Below are positions 45,035 to 57,600 of a DNA stretch of 64,000 nucleotides, piece by piece. The position numbers and the translations under genes are program-made. This stretch comes from Xanthomonas hydrangeae (lineage in GTDB: Bacteria; Pseudomonadota; Gammaproteobacteria; Xanthomonadales; Xanthomonadaceae). Below the pieces are notes generated by a model. It was not told the DNA's origin and did not search any database. It worked only from the letters and a program-made list of their open reading frames with translations. Position 1 is the stretch's first letter, and each line of letters starts with the position of its first letter. The stretch covers positions 1,550,001 through 1,614,000 of the forward strand of contig LR990730.1 in NCBI GenBank assembly GCA_905142475.1. The letters run 5' to 3'.

Positions 45035-45328
45035 ATGACTGGAGTCACTGCCATGCCGCCGTTGCGCATTAGCACCGACACGTCCGAGCTCGATGTGCCG
45101 ATGATCCACCGCTATCTGTCGCAGCACACCATGTGGGCCAGGGACATTCCGTTGTCGCTGCTGCAGCGCTCCATCGCCAATTCGCTGTGCTTTGGCGGGT
45201 TTGTGGAGCGCGCGCAGGTGGCGTTCGCGCGGGTGGTTTCCGATTACGCAACGGTTGCATATCTGGGCGATGTCTTCGTGCTGCCCGAGCATCAGGGCAA
45301 GGGCCATAGCAAGCTGCTGCGCGCCTAG
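45035..45328 (+). pseudogene. GNAT acetyltransferase, truncated
   Basis: There are 97 residues starting MTGVTAMPPLRISTDTSELD. The sequence follows a GNAT protein through FARVVSDYATVAYLGDVFVL and the acetyl-CoA loop PEHQGKGHSKLL, then stops at TAG. The C-terminal third, including the conserved aromatic motif B region, is missing. The downstream bases do not continue the family in another frame that I can read, so this looks like a deletion or rearrangement remnant. A short functional form is unlikely. Confidence 0.7.
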
Positions 45329-45393
45329 CAGCTGATCAGGCCTGCAGTCGTGGACGTGATCTGCGTGGCCGCGGTTTAAACGGTCGGAAACAA

Positions 45394-45421
45394 CGAAAAG
45401 CGCCTTGCCAGACGCTTTTCG
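45394..45421. terminator. Bidirectional hairpin between truncated GNAT and chemoreceptor genes
   Basis: CGAAAAGCG (45394-45402) and CGCTTTTCG (45413-45421) form a 9-bp stem with a 10-nt loop. It lies between two convergent genes and carries T-rich runs in both directions. It could end both transcripts. Confidence 0.55.
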
Positions 45422-45527
45422 TAGACGACATTCCGGGGGCGGATCTATGCAAGCCCCAGCCAGCGTCGTCAGTGGAACCACGCCGACGACGCTGTTGAGG
45501 GCGGCGTTGATTTCACCGCCCAATTCC

Positions 45528-47696
45528 TCAGGCGCTACGGACCTTGTTCAACAGATGTGCGACCGGTGCTGCCGCGCGCGTCTGTGCCTGGCTTGCCTGC
45601 CGTGCATCGATCTTGAAGATCGCCACCGCGTCGGTGAGCTGCACAGCCTGTTCTTCCATCGAGCGTGCGGCGGCCGTGGCTTCTTCCACCAGCGCGGCGT
45701 TTTGCTGGGTGGCCTCGTCCATATGCGTGATGGTCTGGTTGACCTGCTCGATGCCGGCGGACTGCTCCTGCGAGGCCGCAGAGATCTCGCTCATGATGTC
45801 GGTCACACGTTGCACGCTGGCCACCACATCGCCCATGGTCTTGCCAGCGCTGTGCACCAACGCCGAGCCTTCGGCCACACGCTGCACCGAATCGTCGATA
45901 AGGCTCTTGATTTCCTTGGCCGCGCCAGACGAACGCTGTGCGAGCGTGCGCACCTCCGATGCCACTACTGCAAAGCCGCGTCCCTGTTCGCCGGCACGCG
46001 CGGCTTCCACCGCTGCGTTCAAGGCAAGGATATTGGTCTGGAACGCGATGCCATCGATGACGCTGATGATGTCGGCAATCTTTTTGGACGAGGCTTCGAT
46101 ACCGGTCATGGTCTGGACGACCTTGCCCACCACCTCGCCGCCTTGCGATGCCACGCGTGCGGCGCCGATCGCGAGCTGATTGGCCTCGCGTGCGCTCTCT
46201 GCATTCTGTTTGACGGTGGACGTCAGCTCTTCCATCGAGGCAGCTGTCTCTTCCAGGTTGGCCGCTTGCTGCTCGGTGCGCTGCGACAGGTCCTGATTGC
46301 CGGCAGCGATTTCACTGGCAGCCGAGTTGATCGAGACCGCCGATTGCTGGATGTTGCCGACGATCTGCGCCAACTGGCTGGCGGTGGCGTTGGCATCGTC
46401 GCGCATCTGGGCAAACACGCCGCGGAACTCGCCACTCATGCGTGCGGTGAGATCGCCGGAGGCGATCGACTGCAGCAACGACGATAGCGACTGCAGATTG
46501 CCATCGGCGGTGGACATCAGATGATTGAGGCTTTCCACCATGATGCGGAAATCGAACTGGAAACGCTCGACATCGCCACGCGCTGTGAAGTCGCCATTGG
46601 CGGCCGACTGGGCAAGGTGCTTGATCTGGTGATTCATCGCCGACAGATTGAGCTTGACCTGCGACATGGTGTCGCTGAAAGCGGCTTTTTCGCCCGGCAG
46701 TGGTTGCATGTCTTCGGAGAGTTCGCCGATGGCGTAACGCCCCATGATGCGGGCCAGATCGTTTTGCACCGCCACATGCGAGGCGACCAGCGAATTGGTG
46801 TCGTTGGCCATGCGCCCGTAATCGCCGGGGAATGCCGAGGCATCGATGCGGAAACTGATCTGACCATTGTCGTGATGCCTGGCCATGTCGGTCTGCGCGG
46901 CGATCAGGTTGCGCAGCTGCAACTGCATCTTGTCCATTGCCTGCAACAGGCGGCCGGTTTCATCGGTAGCGGTGGTGTGGACGTCGTTCTGCAGGTTGCC
47001 GGCGGCAATGGCCTCGGCAGTGCGGGTGGCCTGGCTGAGCGGCATGGTCAGGCTGCGCGTGATCATCCACGCAAGCAGGGCGCTGATGGCCAACGCGGCA
47101 ATGCCGCCACTGGCGAGCGTGACCTTGCCGCGATGCATCGATGCCACCGCTGCGGCATAGGCCTGTTTGCTGAGGCGGCTTTCCAGTGCTGCGTTGGCGC
47201 GAATGGCGGCTTGTTGTTCATTCATCGCCACCGCGGCGGCGCCCTGCAACAGCGCCTGCGCCTCCTGGTTCTGATCATGAATGCCGTATTCGAGAATCTG
47301 GTTGTTGTACTTGACCGAGATGTCGCGTTTTTCCTGCACCAGCTTGAGCGCGTTCTTTTCGCCGTCGGTGCTCGGCATGGCCGCCAGCGCATCGTGCGCC
47401 GCTTTATAACGGGCGCGGTTGCTCTCGATCATCTCCATTGCACTGCGGTTGGCAGCATCGCCAGACACCATGACGATGTCGCGCAGGCCGATCGCCACGT
47501 TGGTGTTGGCGTCCAGCATGTCGGTGGAGAGTCTGATCCGCTCCATGTTGTTGTTGACGATGGTGTCCAACTCGAGACGGGCGGTGGACATGGTGACCAG
47601 GCCGGTTGCCACAAGCAGGCCGGACAATAAGATCAAGATGCCGAAGGCCGCGCCCAAGCGGCGGCCGACATTGAGGTGTTGCAGATATTGGTTCAT
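45528..47696 (-). CDS. Methyl-accepting chemotaxis protein
   Basis: This 722-residue chemoreceptor has TM1 at about residues 14-36 ([20 protein letters not shown]) and a four-helix-bundle ligand domain (about 37-188). TM2 is at about 192-213, and a HAMP segment follows ([20 protein letters not shown]). A second HAMP-like stretch leads to a long cytoplasmic signalling coiled coil. The hairpin tip is in [38 protein letters not shown]. There is no C-terminal CheR-binding pentapeptide. The ATG at 47696 was preferred to the GTG just before it. No chemotaxis operon surrounds it. Confidence 0.94.
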   Translation of the reverse strand: MNQYLQHLNVGRRLGAAFGILILLSGLLVATGLVTMSTARLELDTIVNNNMERIRLSTDMLDANTNVAIGLRDIVMVSGDAANRSAMEMIESNRARYKAAHDALAAMPSTDGEKNALKLVQEKRDISVKYNNQILEYGIHDQNQEAQALLQGAAAVAMNEQQAAIRANAALESRLSKQAYAAAVASMHRGKVTLASGGIAALAISALLAWMITRSLTMPLSQATRTAEAIAAGNLQNDVHTTATDETGRLLQAMDKMQLQLRNLIAAQTDMARHHDNGQISFRIDASAFPGDYGRMANDTNSLVASHVAVQNDLARIMGRYAIGELSEDMQPLPGEKAAFSDTMSQVKLNLSAMNHQIKHLAQSAANGDFTARGDVERFQFDFRIMVESLNHLMSTADGNLQSLSSLLQSIASGDLTARMSGEFRGVFAQMRDDANATASQLAQIVGNIQQSAVSINSAASEIAAGNQDLSQRTEQQAANLEETAASMEELTSTVKQNAESAREANQLAIGAARVASQGGEVVGKVVQTMTGIEASSKKIADIISVIDGIAFQTNILALNAAVEAARAGEQGRGFAVVASEVRTLAQRSSGAAKEIKSLIDDSVQRVAEGSALVHSAGKTMGDVVASVQRVTDIMSEISAASQEQSAGIEQVNQTITHMDEATQQNAALVEEATAAARSMEEQAVQLTDAVAIFKIDARQASQAQTRAAAPVAHLLNKVRSA

Positions 47697-48223
47697 CACC
47701 GCATCCAGGTTGTGCAGCTGAAGGGCTCAGTGAATGCGGGGTGCATCCACTCAAGCGTCTTGCCCAGCTAGCGGCCGGAGAGTGAGGAGTTAAAGGCTTG
47801 TATTTGGAAATGCTTATGACGGATTCATGACATGGAAGAAATTTCCCGACAGCTGTCCGCCGCTGCCTGACATCCCACAAAAAGCGCCTTGTTTAATGGG
47901 TCATTGCTGGATCGAAGCGTGCCAATGGCAGGACGATTTTTCGACGTTTTACCGACGCGCTGAAGTGGATAACGCAGCGCGCACAGCCAACGATTGGAAC
48001 TGACGAATGGTCGAGTTCGCTGACGTGTGCGGTATGGGCGGATGAGAACCGCAGGATTGCTGCGCATGCATCAATGCCGCGAGCGATTCGGTTGATGTTG
48101 GGCAGCAGAGCAGCCTGCCCGTGCACATCGCGAGCCGGCCTGTACCGGCTACTTTTTAGCGAGCCACTGATCCATCGCGCCGTCGCGCGCAGCAAGCATG
48201 GCGCGATGGGTGTTGTCTTGTGC
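47697..48223. other. Spacer upstream of the chemoreceptor gene
   Basis: There are 527 bases without a supported gene. The first part must carry the chemoreceptor promoter; I do not see a convincing flagellar sigma-factor box. The stretch is not repeat-rich and contains no RNA gene I recognise. Confidence 0.5.
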
Positions 48224-48430
48224 TCAACTCTCCAGCGCGGCAAGGACGTTGGCGTAAAGCTGTTCGGCATCGGCCTCGTTGTTGAAGCGTGCGAACACCT
48301 CGTCGCCGGAGATCAGGCCGACCCGCACCGAGTGGCAATACGAACCGAAGCTCTCGCCGGCGTTGAACGGGTCGTTGACGACGGAGATATGGGCAAGGCG
48401 GATCCGGGTTGTGCCGAATTTGATGAACAT
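48224..48430 (-). CDS. Small conserved-looking protein of unknown function
   Basis: This 68-residue protein starts MFIKFGTTRIRLAHISVVND. The ATG at 48430 has AGGAG seven bases upstream, a near-ideal ribosome site; a TTG two codons earlier is too close to it. No signal peptide or membrane segment. The DPFNAGESFGSYCHSVRVGL and EADAEQLYANVLAALES parts give a beta-rich start and a C-terminal helix. I do not recognise the family. Confidence 0.72.
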   Translation of the reverse strand: MFIKFGTTRIRLAHISVVNDPFNAGESFGSYCHSVRVGLISGDEVFARFNNEADAEQLYANVLAALES

Positions 48431-48676
48431 CTGCAATCTCCTGTGTGAGCGCCCAGTTTCCCATTTTGTCGGGCGCGGCAGAAGCGCGATGGCAGCAACG
48501 TGCCGGGCGAAGCCTGCATGGCTACCCCAGTAACGGCGCTGATTCGTTGGCGTTCACATGGATGCCGACGGACCGCCAGTTGTTGGTAGAGCCTCAGCGC
48601 CGCGCCAGTGAGGCCAACCTCGCGCATCCACGGACCCAGCACGTACACTGCCGTGCCCTGATGCTGAGCTCGTCCG

Positions 48677-49387
48677 ATGTCCGAACCGATCCGTCTCGAC
48701 AAATGCGTTGCTGCGCTGTTCGGCTGCTCGCGTGGCGAGGCCCAGCAGTACATCGAAGGCGGCTGGGTCAGCGTGGACGGTGTGGTGGTCGAGGAGCCGC
48801 AGACATTGACCACCGCGCCGCAGGTGACGCTGGCAGCCGATGCGGTGCTTGCGCCTGCCGAGCCAGCCACGTTGCTGCTGCACAAGCCTGCCGGAATGAC
48901 GGCCGAGGCCGCGTCGGGGTTGGCCGTGCCGGCCGCGCGCAGCAGTCTGGATCAGGCCAACGTGCGCGTCCTGAAACGGCATTTCCTGCGTCTGAGCGCG
49001 CCGTTGCCGCTGGAAGACGAGGCCAGCGGTTTGCTGGTCCTGAGCCAGGATGGCCGCGTGCTACGCCGGCTCAGCGCCGATGCAACCTCCATCGAGCAGG
49101 AATTCCTGGTGGAAGTCAGCGGCGAGCTGCGCCCCTACGGCATGGCGCGGCTTGCGCATGGCCTGGTCTATCAGCAGCGCAGCCTGTCGCCGTGCAAGGT
49201 GAGTTGGCAGAACGAAGAGCGGCTGCGCTTTGCGATCAAACATGTGCAGCCCGGGCAACTGCGCTTCATGTGCAAGGAAGTCGGGCTGGACGTGGTGAGC
49301 ATCCGGCGCTTGCGCGTGGGCCGCATCTCGCTGGGCAAACTGGCGATCGGCGAATGGCGCTACCTGCCGGCGGGCGAGCGTTTTTGA
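48677..49387 (+). CDS. RsuA/RluB-family pseudouridine synthase-like protein with altered active site
   Basis: This 236-residue protein has an N-terminal S4 RNA-binding domain (residues 1-60: RLDKCVAALFGCSRGEAQQY, VSVDGVVV). The catalytic-fold domain contains LLLHKPAGMT, SGLLVLSQDGRVLRRL, EQEFLVEVSGE and a C-terminal IRRLRVGRISLGKL. The family uses the Asp of GRLDxxTSGLL. Here the same place reads LPLEDEASGLL, so the catalytic Asp appears to be Glu and the GR pair is lost. It may be an inactive or specialised RNA-binding relative. Confidence 0.82.
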   Translation: MSEPIRLDKCVAALFGCSRGEAQQYIEGGWVSVDGVVVEEPQTLTTAPQVTLAADAVLAPAEPATLLLHKPAGMTAEAASGLAVPAARSSLDQANVRVLKRHFLRLSAPLPLEDEASGLLVLSQDGRVLRRLSADATSIEQEFLVEVSGELRPYGMARLAHGLVYQQRSLSPCKVSWQNEERLRFAIKHVQPGQLRFMCKEVGLDVVSIRRLRVGRISLGKLAIGEWRYLPAGERF

Positions 49388-49468
49388 GTGTGCCGCTTGC
49401 GTTCAACGCTGGCGGCAACCTGCAGGCAATGCGACGACTCGCTGCCTTCGAACCGATGCCCGGGCCGC

Positions 49469-49579
49469 TTACTTCTTGTTGCGCTTTTTCTTGGCACGCG
49501 TCACCAGCCAGAAAACCACGCCGATGATCGCAACGACCAAGATGATGAAAGCCGGTGACAGAAACGAGTTGTCGCCCAT
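49469..49579 (-). CDS. 36-residue membrane microprotein
   Basis: The ATG at 49577-49579 is preceded by AGGAG with 6-base spacing, an excellent ribosome site. The product has a short polar start (MGDNSFLSP), one hydrophobic helix AFIILVVAIIGVVFWLV (about residues 10-26) and a strongly basic tail (RAKKKRNKK), ending at TAA. The topology suggests an inner-membrane peptide with its tail in the cytoplasm. Function unknown. It stands alone between the pseudouridine-synthase-like gene and a lipoprotein gene. Confidence 0.7.
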   Translation of the reverse strand: MGDNSFLSPAFIILVVAIIGVVFWLVTRAKKKRNKK

Positions 49580-49867
49580 GGGGATCTCCTGAGTTCTTTG
49601 GCAGCAAAGCGCTGCATTCGAACCAGCCTAGCGAGCGGCGTGCTTGATCGCGTGAAATACGACGTATGCGTGGGGCCAGGACGTTTTTCTGCGTGCTGCA
49701 GTTGTGCCTACTCGTGCGATGGACGTCTGCGGCGCTGGCGCCCGATCGCACTGTCCGACCCAATTCGGCAAGCAGGCCCTGCAGCGTCTGGATGCGTCGA
49801 CGAGCGGTGCCCGCACACAAACATGCAGCGCCAAGGCTGCGCTCGCCACGGAGCGCAGCCTGTGCCG

Positions 49868-50641
49868 TCAGCGGAAGGTGGGTGTGCAGCGAAAGCCGGA
49901 GCAGTCGATCTGCACCGTGCTGCCGCTGCTGCAGGTAGCGCTGAAGCGCGTGGCGCTGTTGGCCTGCACCTGCCCGCAACTCAAGCCGGTGCTGATGCCT
50001 TGTGCGCGTGCCACCACCGACTCGGTCGACATCGCTGCACGTGCGGGTGAGGCGGTGGACGCAGAGGCAGCGGCGGGCGGTGCTGCAGCATGTGTCTGCG
50101 CCGGTGCAGCAAGCTCTGTGGCGAGCGGCGAAGTGACGGCTCCGCTGTGGGCGTTGCCGTTCGCACCGGCGTTCGCTGCAACCACAACGCCTTGCGCATT
50201 TTCGCCCTGCAATGGCTGGCCGCGGTCTTCGCGATGGCGGTCGAAGCTCAGCGTCTGCCCGAACACCAGCTGGATCCAGCTCGGATAGGTGTAACCAGTG
50301 CCCTTGCTGTGATCGACGATGGCGCCGATGGCACCGCCGATCAGGATGTTGCCCCAGATGCCCATGTTGGCGCGCGAGATGGAGCGGCCGGACGCATCGC
50401 GCTGACCAGGCAATACGCAGGTGACATCCAGATCGTGCGAGGAGCGGTGCACCTGCGCGGTCTGGCCGGACTTCAGGGTCAAGCTCCCCTTGTCGTTGCT
50501 GATGGCGCAATCCGCGCCGGAAATGGTCTGCCCGTCGGCGGTCTTGGTATCGATGCGGATCGGCTGGGTCGCATCGTTCAGTACCGTCGCGCAGCCGCTC
50601 AACGCAACCATGGTGATGGCTGCGGTCACTAGATGTTTCAT
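49868..50641 (-). CDS. Hypothetical lipoprotein
   Basis: This 257-residue protein starts MKHLVTAAITMVALSGCATV with a lipobox (LSGC). The ATG at 50641 follows AGGGGA. Residues about 25-130 look like a folded domain with QPIRIDTKTADGQTISGADC, VTCVLPGQRDASGRSISRAN and a glycine-rich membrane-active-looking GIWGNILIGGAIGAIVDHS. An Ala/Thr/Ser-rich linker leads to a Cys-rich tail (CGQVQ, CSSGS, CSGFRC). The first part resembles small lipoproteins that bind envelope partners. No family assigned. Confidence 0.75.
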   Translation of the reverse strand: MKHLVTAAITMVALSGCATVLNDATQPIRIDTKTADGQTISGADCAISNDKGSLTLKSGQTAQVHRSSHDLDVTCVLPGQRDASGRSISRANMGIWGNILIGGAIGAIVDHSKGTGYTYPSWIQLVFGQTLSFDRHREDRGQPLQGENAQGVVVAANAGANGNAHSGAVTSPLATELAAPAQTHAAAPPAAASASTASPARAAMSTESVVARAQGISTGLSCGQVQANSATRFSATCSSGSTVQIDCSGFRCTPTFR

Positions 50642-50801
50642 GTTTTCCCCTGGCGTGAAAGCACGAGCGTGCCAGGCGGGCGATGGCGCCGCATCCTTAG
50701 GCACACGCGTGTGTTGATCAATCCCCGTGACCGGCGCATGGCGCGACGGCTGGCATTTCATACCGGGATTGTGGGCCGCCGTCCAGTGGCGGCGGCCGAC
50801 G

Positions 50802-51206
50802 TCAGGCCACCGGGGTGGGTAGCACCCGGTGTTTGGCCATCACGCTGCGGATGGCGGTCAACAATTGCTCGGGGGTGTAAGGCTTTTCCAGGAAGGCCAC
50901 GCCGTCCGGCAGGATCTCTTCCACGTACTCCACCGCCAGGCCCGAGGTGAGCAATACCGGAAGCTTGTACGGCGCCTGCGCGGTCTTGACCGCCAGATCC
51001 ACGCCGGTCAGGCCGCCCGGGAAGTGGATATCGGAAAACAGCACGTCGATGCGCGGGTCACTTTCGATCAGGGTCAGCGCTTCTTCGACCGAGCCTGCAC
51101 TGCGGCAGGTGAACCCATAGCTCTCCAGCACAAGGCAGCTGAGTTGTCGGGTGCCATCGCCGTCTTCGACGATGAAGACAACCGGCCGTTCCTTGTTCTG
51201 TGACAT
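50802..51206 (-). CDS. Orphan single-domain response regulator
   Basis: This 134-residue receiver protein has VVFIVEDGDGTRQL with an acidic pair, LFSDIHFPGGLTG with the phosphoacceptor Asp (about residue 59), LLTSG and FLEKPYTPEQLL with the conserved Lys. There is no output domain. The ATG at 51206 (MSQNKERPVV) starts close to the first strand. No kinase gene is adjacent, so its partner must be elsewhere; hybrid kinases or HWE kinases often use such receivers. Confidence 0.85.
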   Translation of the reverse strand: MSQNKERPVVFIVEDGDGTRQLSCLVLESYGFTCRSAGSVEEALTLIESDPRIDVLFSDIHFPGGLTGVDLAVKTAQAPYKLPVLLTSGLAVEYVEEILPDGVAFLEKPYTPEQLLTAIRSVMAKHRVLPTPVA

Positions 51207-51284
51207 GCGCGCGTCTCGTAAGGCAAGCCGCATTCTCAGCGATGCAGGGGTGAACCCTCCGTCAACGCAGACGGGGCCGTATGG

Positions 51285-51767
51285 TTACCAGCCGAACGGG
51301 CCGGGACCGTAACCGCCAGGCCCATAACGCGGGCCGAAAATCGGGCCTTCGCCACGTCCGACACTGATGCTGACGCCAATCTGGTGCGCCTTGCCGTCGT
51401 CGTCGTAATAGGTCTTGCAGGAATTCAGATTGACCGCTTGCCAGTTGCTGTTGCCGCCGCGGCTGGCGTAGCCCATGCCGGTTTCGACTGCGCCATGCAG
51501 CTTGCCCTGGCATTGCTCGGCGCGTTCGGCGGCGATGGCGGCGGCACTGGGTCGGCTCAACGCAGGCTGGGGACCGCTTTTGTCGCCGTAAAAGGTGCCT
51601 GGCGGATCGGTGGGGACCTCGGGGTCGGAGCGGTACTGCACCGGTGCCTGCGGAATGCTCAGATCGAGCGAGCGCGCCGTGACCGGCTCGGCACTGCCGT
51701 CGCCTGCCTGGGCGAGCGCGCCGCCAGCGGCAAACAGAGTGGCCAGGAGAAGCAGGCTGCGTTTCAT
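51285..51767 (-). CDS. Secreted protein of unknown function
   Basis: This 160-residue protein has a signal peptide (MKRSLLLLATLFAAGGALAQ). The mature part has a Pro-rich stretch (residues about 40-70). A middle segment has two Cys (EQCQGK, LNSCKTYYDDDG) that may pair. The C-terminal tail is rich in Gly and Pro (FGPRYGPGGYGPGPFGW). It probably stays in the periplasm. I do not recognise a family. Confidence 0.75.
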   Translation of the reverse strand: MKRSLLLLATLFAAGGALAQAGDGSAEPVTARSLDLSIPQAPVQYRSDPEVPTDPPGTFYGDKSGPQPALSRPSAAAIAAERAEQCQGKLHGAVETGMGYASRGGNSNWQAVNLNSCKTYYDDDGKAHQIGVSISVGRGEGPIFGPRYGPGGYGPGPFGW

Positions 51768-51904
51768 CGAGTGGACTCTACATGAGGGACTGACAGCGCA
51801 TGCCAGATCGCCTTGTGAAACTAGCAACGGCTGATTGAATGCGCGCTGTCGATCTTGCGGATTTTTGTGCCGGCGTTGGTAGGCCGATGACACACGCCGT
51901 TGCA

Positions 51905-53707
<1,803 letters not shown>

Positions 53708-53906
53708 CGGTCTAGGATACCGCGCGGGTCACGTCTTGGCCGGTGTCACGCCGGCGGTTTTGCGCGATGACGGGTCGGAGATTGCCGCGACGCGATTGGT
53801 GTGCCTACGAGTGCTGATGCGGACGTTGCTGGATATGGGTCGTGCGGCGTGGAAAACGGCCGGTGGCCGAGCGTTGCTTAAGGCTACTAGAGCTTCGCTC
53901 CGTACC

Positions 53907-53940
53907 CTCACCCCAACCCCTCTCCCGAGGGGAGAGGGGC
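53907..53940. repeat. Short palindromic repeat after dps
   Basis: CCCTCACCCCAACCCCTCTC is followed by CCGAGGGGAGAGGGG. It is related to the element at 11849-11940. It lies about 45 bases beyond the dps stop and could act as its terminator. Confidence 0.5.
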
Positions 53941-53984
53941 TTTGTGTCACGCGCCTGACAATGCCGGCGCGTGGAGAGAGGCGC

Positions 53985-54542
53985 CTACTGCAACAAGGAA
54001 CGCAGCATCCACGCGTACTTTTCGTGGGTCTGCAGGCGCTGGGTCAGCAGGTCCACGGTCGGGTCGTCGCCGGCGTCGTCGGCGGTGCCCAACACCTTGC
54101 GTGCGGTGCGGCAGACCGCTTCGTTGCCGCTGACCAGCTGTCGCACCATCTCGCGCCAGTCGGCGCTATCGCTCAATCCCTGCTCTTCCGGGATCGAGGT
54201 CAGGGCAACGAACTCGCTGTAGGAGCCCGGTGCGTTGTAGCCCAGGGCGCGGATGCGCTCGGCCACTTCGTCCAGTGCGGCCCACTGCTCGGTGTACTGG
54301 GTTTCGAACATGGTGTGCAGCGAGTTGAACATCGACCCGGTGACGTTCCAATGGAAGTTGTGGGTCTTCAGATACAAGGTGAAGGCGTCAGCCATGTAGC
54401 GGGCCAGACCGTCGGAGATCTTCTTGCGATCGCCGTCCTTGATCCCGATATCGATGTGCGGGGCCGATGCGGCGGCAACCGGTAAGGCGTCTGGTCCGTC
54501 AATGATGACGACGGGCTTGTTGGCGTTCTTTTTCTTGGACAT
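53985..54542 (-). CDS. dps: Dps-family ferritin-like DNA-protection protein
   Basis: This 185-residue protein has the ferritin four-helix bundle. LYLKTHNFHWNVTGSMFNSL and TQYTEQWAALDEVAERIRAL carry the His, Asp and Glu ligands of the intersubunit ferroxidase site. A Lys-rich N-terminal tail (MSKKKNANK) could bind DNA. Dodecamers store iron and remove peroxide. AGGAGG precedes the ATG at 54542. It is divergent from hrpA with a 90-base gap. Confidence 0.94.
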   Translation of the reverse strand: MSKKKNANKPVVIIDGPDALPVAAASAPHIDIGIKDGDRKKISDGLARYMADAFTLYLKTHNFHWNVTGSMFNSLHTMFETQYTEQWAALDEVAERIRALGYNAPGSYSEFVALTSIPEEQGLSDSADWREMVRQLVSGNEAVCRTARKVLGTADDAGDDPTVDLLTQRLQTHEKYAWMLRSLLQ

Positions 54543-54632
54543 GGGAATGGTCCTCCTGAGGGAACAGATATCGGGTCACAATAGTCACTCTAAAGGATCA
54601 CTCGTCATTCAATCTTTCACATTTTTTCATCA

Positions 54633-57600
54633 ATGAGCGCTATCGATACCGACCTGGCCACCACCTTGCGCGAGCGCCGTAGCGCCGTCGATGGCGGCAT
54701 GAGCCGCGACCGGGGCCGCTTGCTAGGCCTGTGGTCGCGCTGGCAAGGCAAACCCGGCAACGTGCAGCTGCGTCAGGCCTTCGAGCAGGCGCTGGCGGCG
54801 TCGCAGGCGCAGCGCAAGGCGCGCGCCGAGCAGCAGCACGCCATCACGCTGGACACGCAACTGCCGATCGCGCGCGAGGCCGAGCGCATCATCGCGTTGA
54901 TCCGCGATCATCAAGTGGTGGTCATTGCCGGCGAAACCGGCTCGGGCAAGACCACCCAGCTGCCCAAGCTGTGTCTGGCGGCCGGGCGCGGGGCGGCCGG
55001 CATGATCGGCTGCACCCAGCCGCGCCGGATCGCCGCACGTGCGGTGGCTGCACGCGTGGCCGAGGAGTTGAAGACGCCGTTGGGCACCACGGTGGGCTTC
55101 CAGGTGCGCTTCACCGACCGGGTTGGCGAAGATTCGCGGATCAAGTTCATGACCGACGGCATCCTGCTGGCGGAGATCGCCAGCGACCGTTGGTTGTCGG
55201 CCTACGACACCATCATCGTGGACGAGGCGCACGAGCGCAGCCTCAACATCGACTTCCTGCTCGGCTATCTCAAGCAGCTGCTGCAAAAGCGCTCCGACCT
55301 CAAGCTGATCGTGACTTCGGCCACCATCGATACCGAGCGCTTCGCGCGGCATTTCGACGATGCGCCGGTGATCAATGTGGAAGGCCGCACTTTTCCGGTG
55401 GAGGTGCGTTACCGCCCCCTCGAAGGCGAGGCCGGCGATGACAGCGACGGCGAGCAAGGCAACGGCCGCGATGGCGAGCGCACCGTCAACGATGCGATCG
55501 TGGCGGCGATCGATGAGATCACCCGCATCGACCCGCGTGGCGATGTGCTGATGTTCCTGCCGGGGGAGCGCGAGATCCGCGATGCGCATCAGTCGCTGGA
55601 GCGGCGCAAGTACCGCGAGACCGAAGTGGTGCCGTTGTACGCGCGGCTGTCTGCGCAGGATCAGGACCGGGTGTTCAATCCGGGCCCGCGTCGACGCCTG
55701 GTGCTGGCGACCAATGTGGCCGAGACCTCGCTGACGGTGCCGCGCATCCGCTATGTGGTGGACCCCGGTTTTGCGCGCATCAAGCGCTATAGCCCGCGTC
55801 AGAAGCTGGACCGGCTGCATATCGAGCCGATTTCGCAGGCCAGCGCCAACCAGCGCATGGGCCGGTGCGGGCGCATCGCCGAGGGCATCTGCTACCGCTT
55901 GTATGCCGAAGCCGACTTTGCCGCCCGGCCGGCGTTCACCGACCCGGAGATCCGGCGCGCGTCGTTGTCGGGCGTGATCCTGCGCATGCTGCAACTGGGC
56001 CTGGGGCGGATCGAGGATTTTCCGTTTCTGGAAGCGCCGGACGAGCGTGCAGTGGCCGACGGCTGGCAGCAACTGCTGGAGCTGGGCGCAATCGATGGCG
56101 AGCGCCGCCTGACCGCCACCGGCCGCCAGATGGCGCGCCTGCCGGTGGACGTCAAACTGGCGCGCATGCTGGTGGCCGCGCAGCAGCACGGCTGCCTGCG
56201 CGAGATGATCGTCATTGCCTCCTTCCTGGGCATCCAGGATCCGCGCGAGCGCCCGCCCGAAGCGCGCGAGGCCGCCGACAACGCACATGCGCTGTTTGCC
56301 GATGCGCGCTCGGAATTCGTCGGCATCCTGCGCTTGTGGGAGGCGTACCGGCAGGTGCATGAAGAGCTTACCCAGTCCAAATTGCGCGATTGGTGCAATC
56401 GACATTTTCTGGGTTTTTTGCGCATGCGCGAGTGGCGCGAACTGCATCGGCAGTTACGCCTGTTGTGCGAAGAACTCGGTTGGAGCGAAGAGCCGGCCGG
56501 GGTGATGATGGCGCCGCTGCTGGCCGGTGCCAGCGCACCGCCGCGCGAGGATGGCCACAATGCCAACCGGCCCACGCGCGGGCAGTTGCATCGCGCCGCG
56601 CGTCTGGCGCGCGAAGGCAGGCCGGAGCCAAGTGCGCCACCTGCACGCACCACCTCTGCAGCTGCGAACAAGCAGGCCGAGGCCGCTGAAGTATCGGCAC
56701 GCACCAGCGAGCGCGAACGCGCTGCGGCGTATCAGGCCTTGCATCGCGCACTGTTGGCCGGCCTGCCGACGCAGATCGGCCATCGCACCGAAAAAGGCGA
56801 TTTTCTCGCCGCGCGGCAACGCCGGTTCGTGCCGTTCCCCGGCTCGGCGTTGGCGCGCAAACCGCCGCCGTGGATTCTGGCCGCCACACTGCTGGACACG
56901 CAAAAAGTGTGGGGCATGACCAATGCCACGATCGAGCCGGATTGGGCGATTACCGAGTTGCCGCATCTATTGGCGCGCAAGCATTTCGACCCACATTGGT
57001 CGCGTGCGCAGGGGCAGGTGGTCGCCTCCGAGCAGATCAGCCTGTTCGGGCTGGTACTGGCGCCGAAAAAGCCGGTGCATTTCGGCAAGATCGACCCGGC
57101 CGCGGCGCACGACCTGTTCGTGCGTCAGGGCCTGGTAACGGGCGAAATCAATACGCGTGCGGCGTTCGTGGCAGACAACCTCAAGGTGCTGGAGCAGGCG
57201 CGCGAAGAAGAAGCCAAGTTGCGTCGCGCCGGCATCGTGGCCGACGAAGAGTGGCAGGCACGTTGGTATCTGGATCGCATTCCGTCGGAACTGCATTCGG
57301 CCAGCGGCCTGGATGCGTGGTGGAAAACCTTGCCGCCGGACAAACGCCGCAGCCTGCATTGGTCGTTGAACGATCTGCTGCCGGGCGAAGGCAGCGAGGC
57401 CGACCGGTTTCCGAAGTATTTCCCGCTGGGCGATGCGCGGCTGCCGTTGCATTACCGCTTCGAGCCGGGGGCCATCGATGACGGCGTCACCCTGGATGTG
57501 CCGTTGCATCTGCTCAATGCGCTGGATCCGACGCGGCTGTCGTGGCTGGCGCCGGGTTTTGTTGCGGACAAGGCATCGGCATTGATTCGCAGCCTGCCCA

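Noticed and set aside
47697..48223. Flagellar sigma-factor promoter for the chemoreceptor
   Set aside because: I looked for a TAAA-N15-GCCGATAA-like box on the minus strand and found no convincing match.
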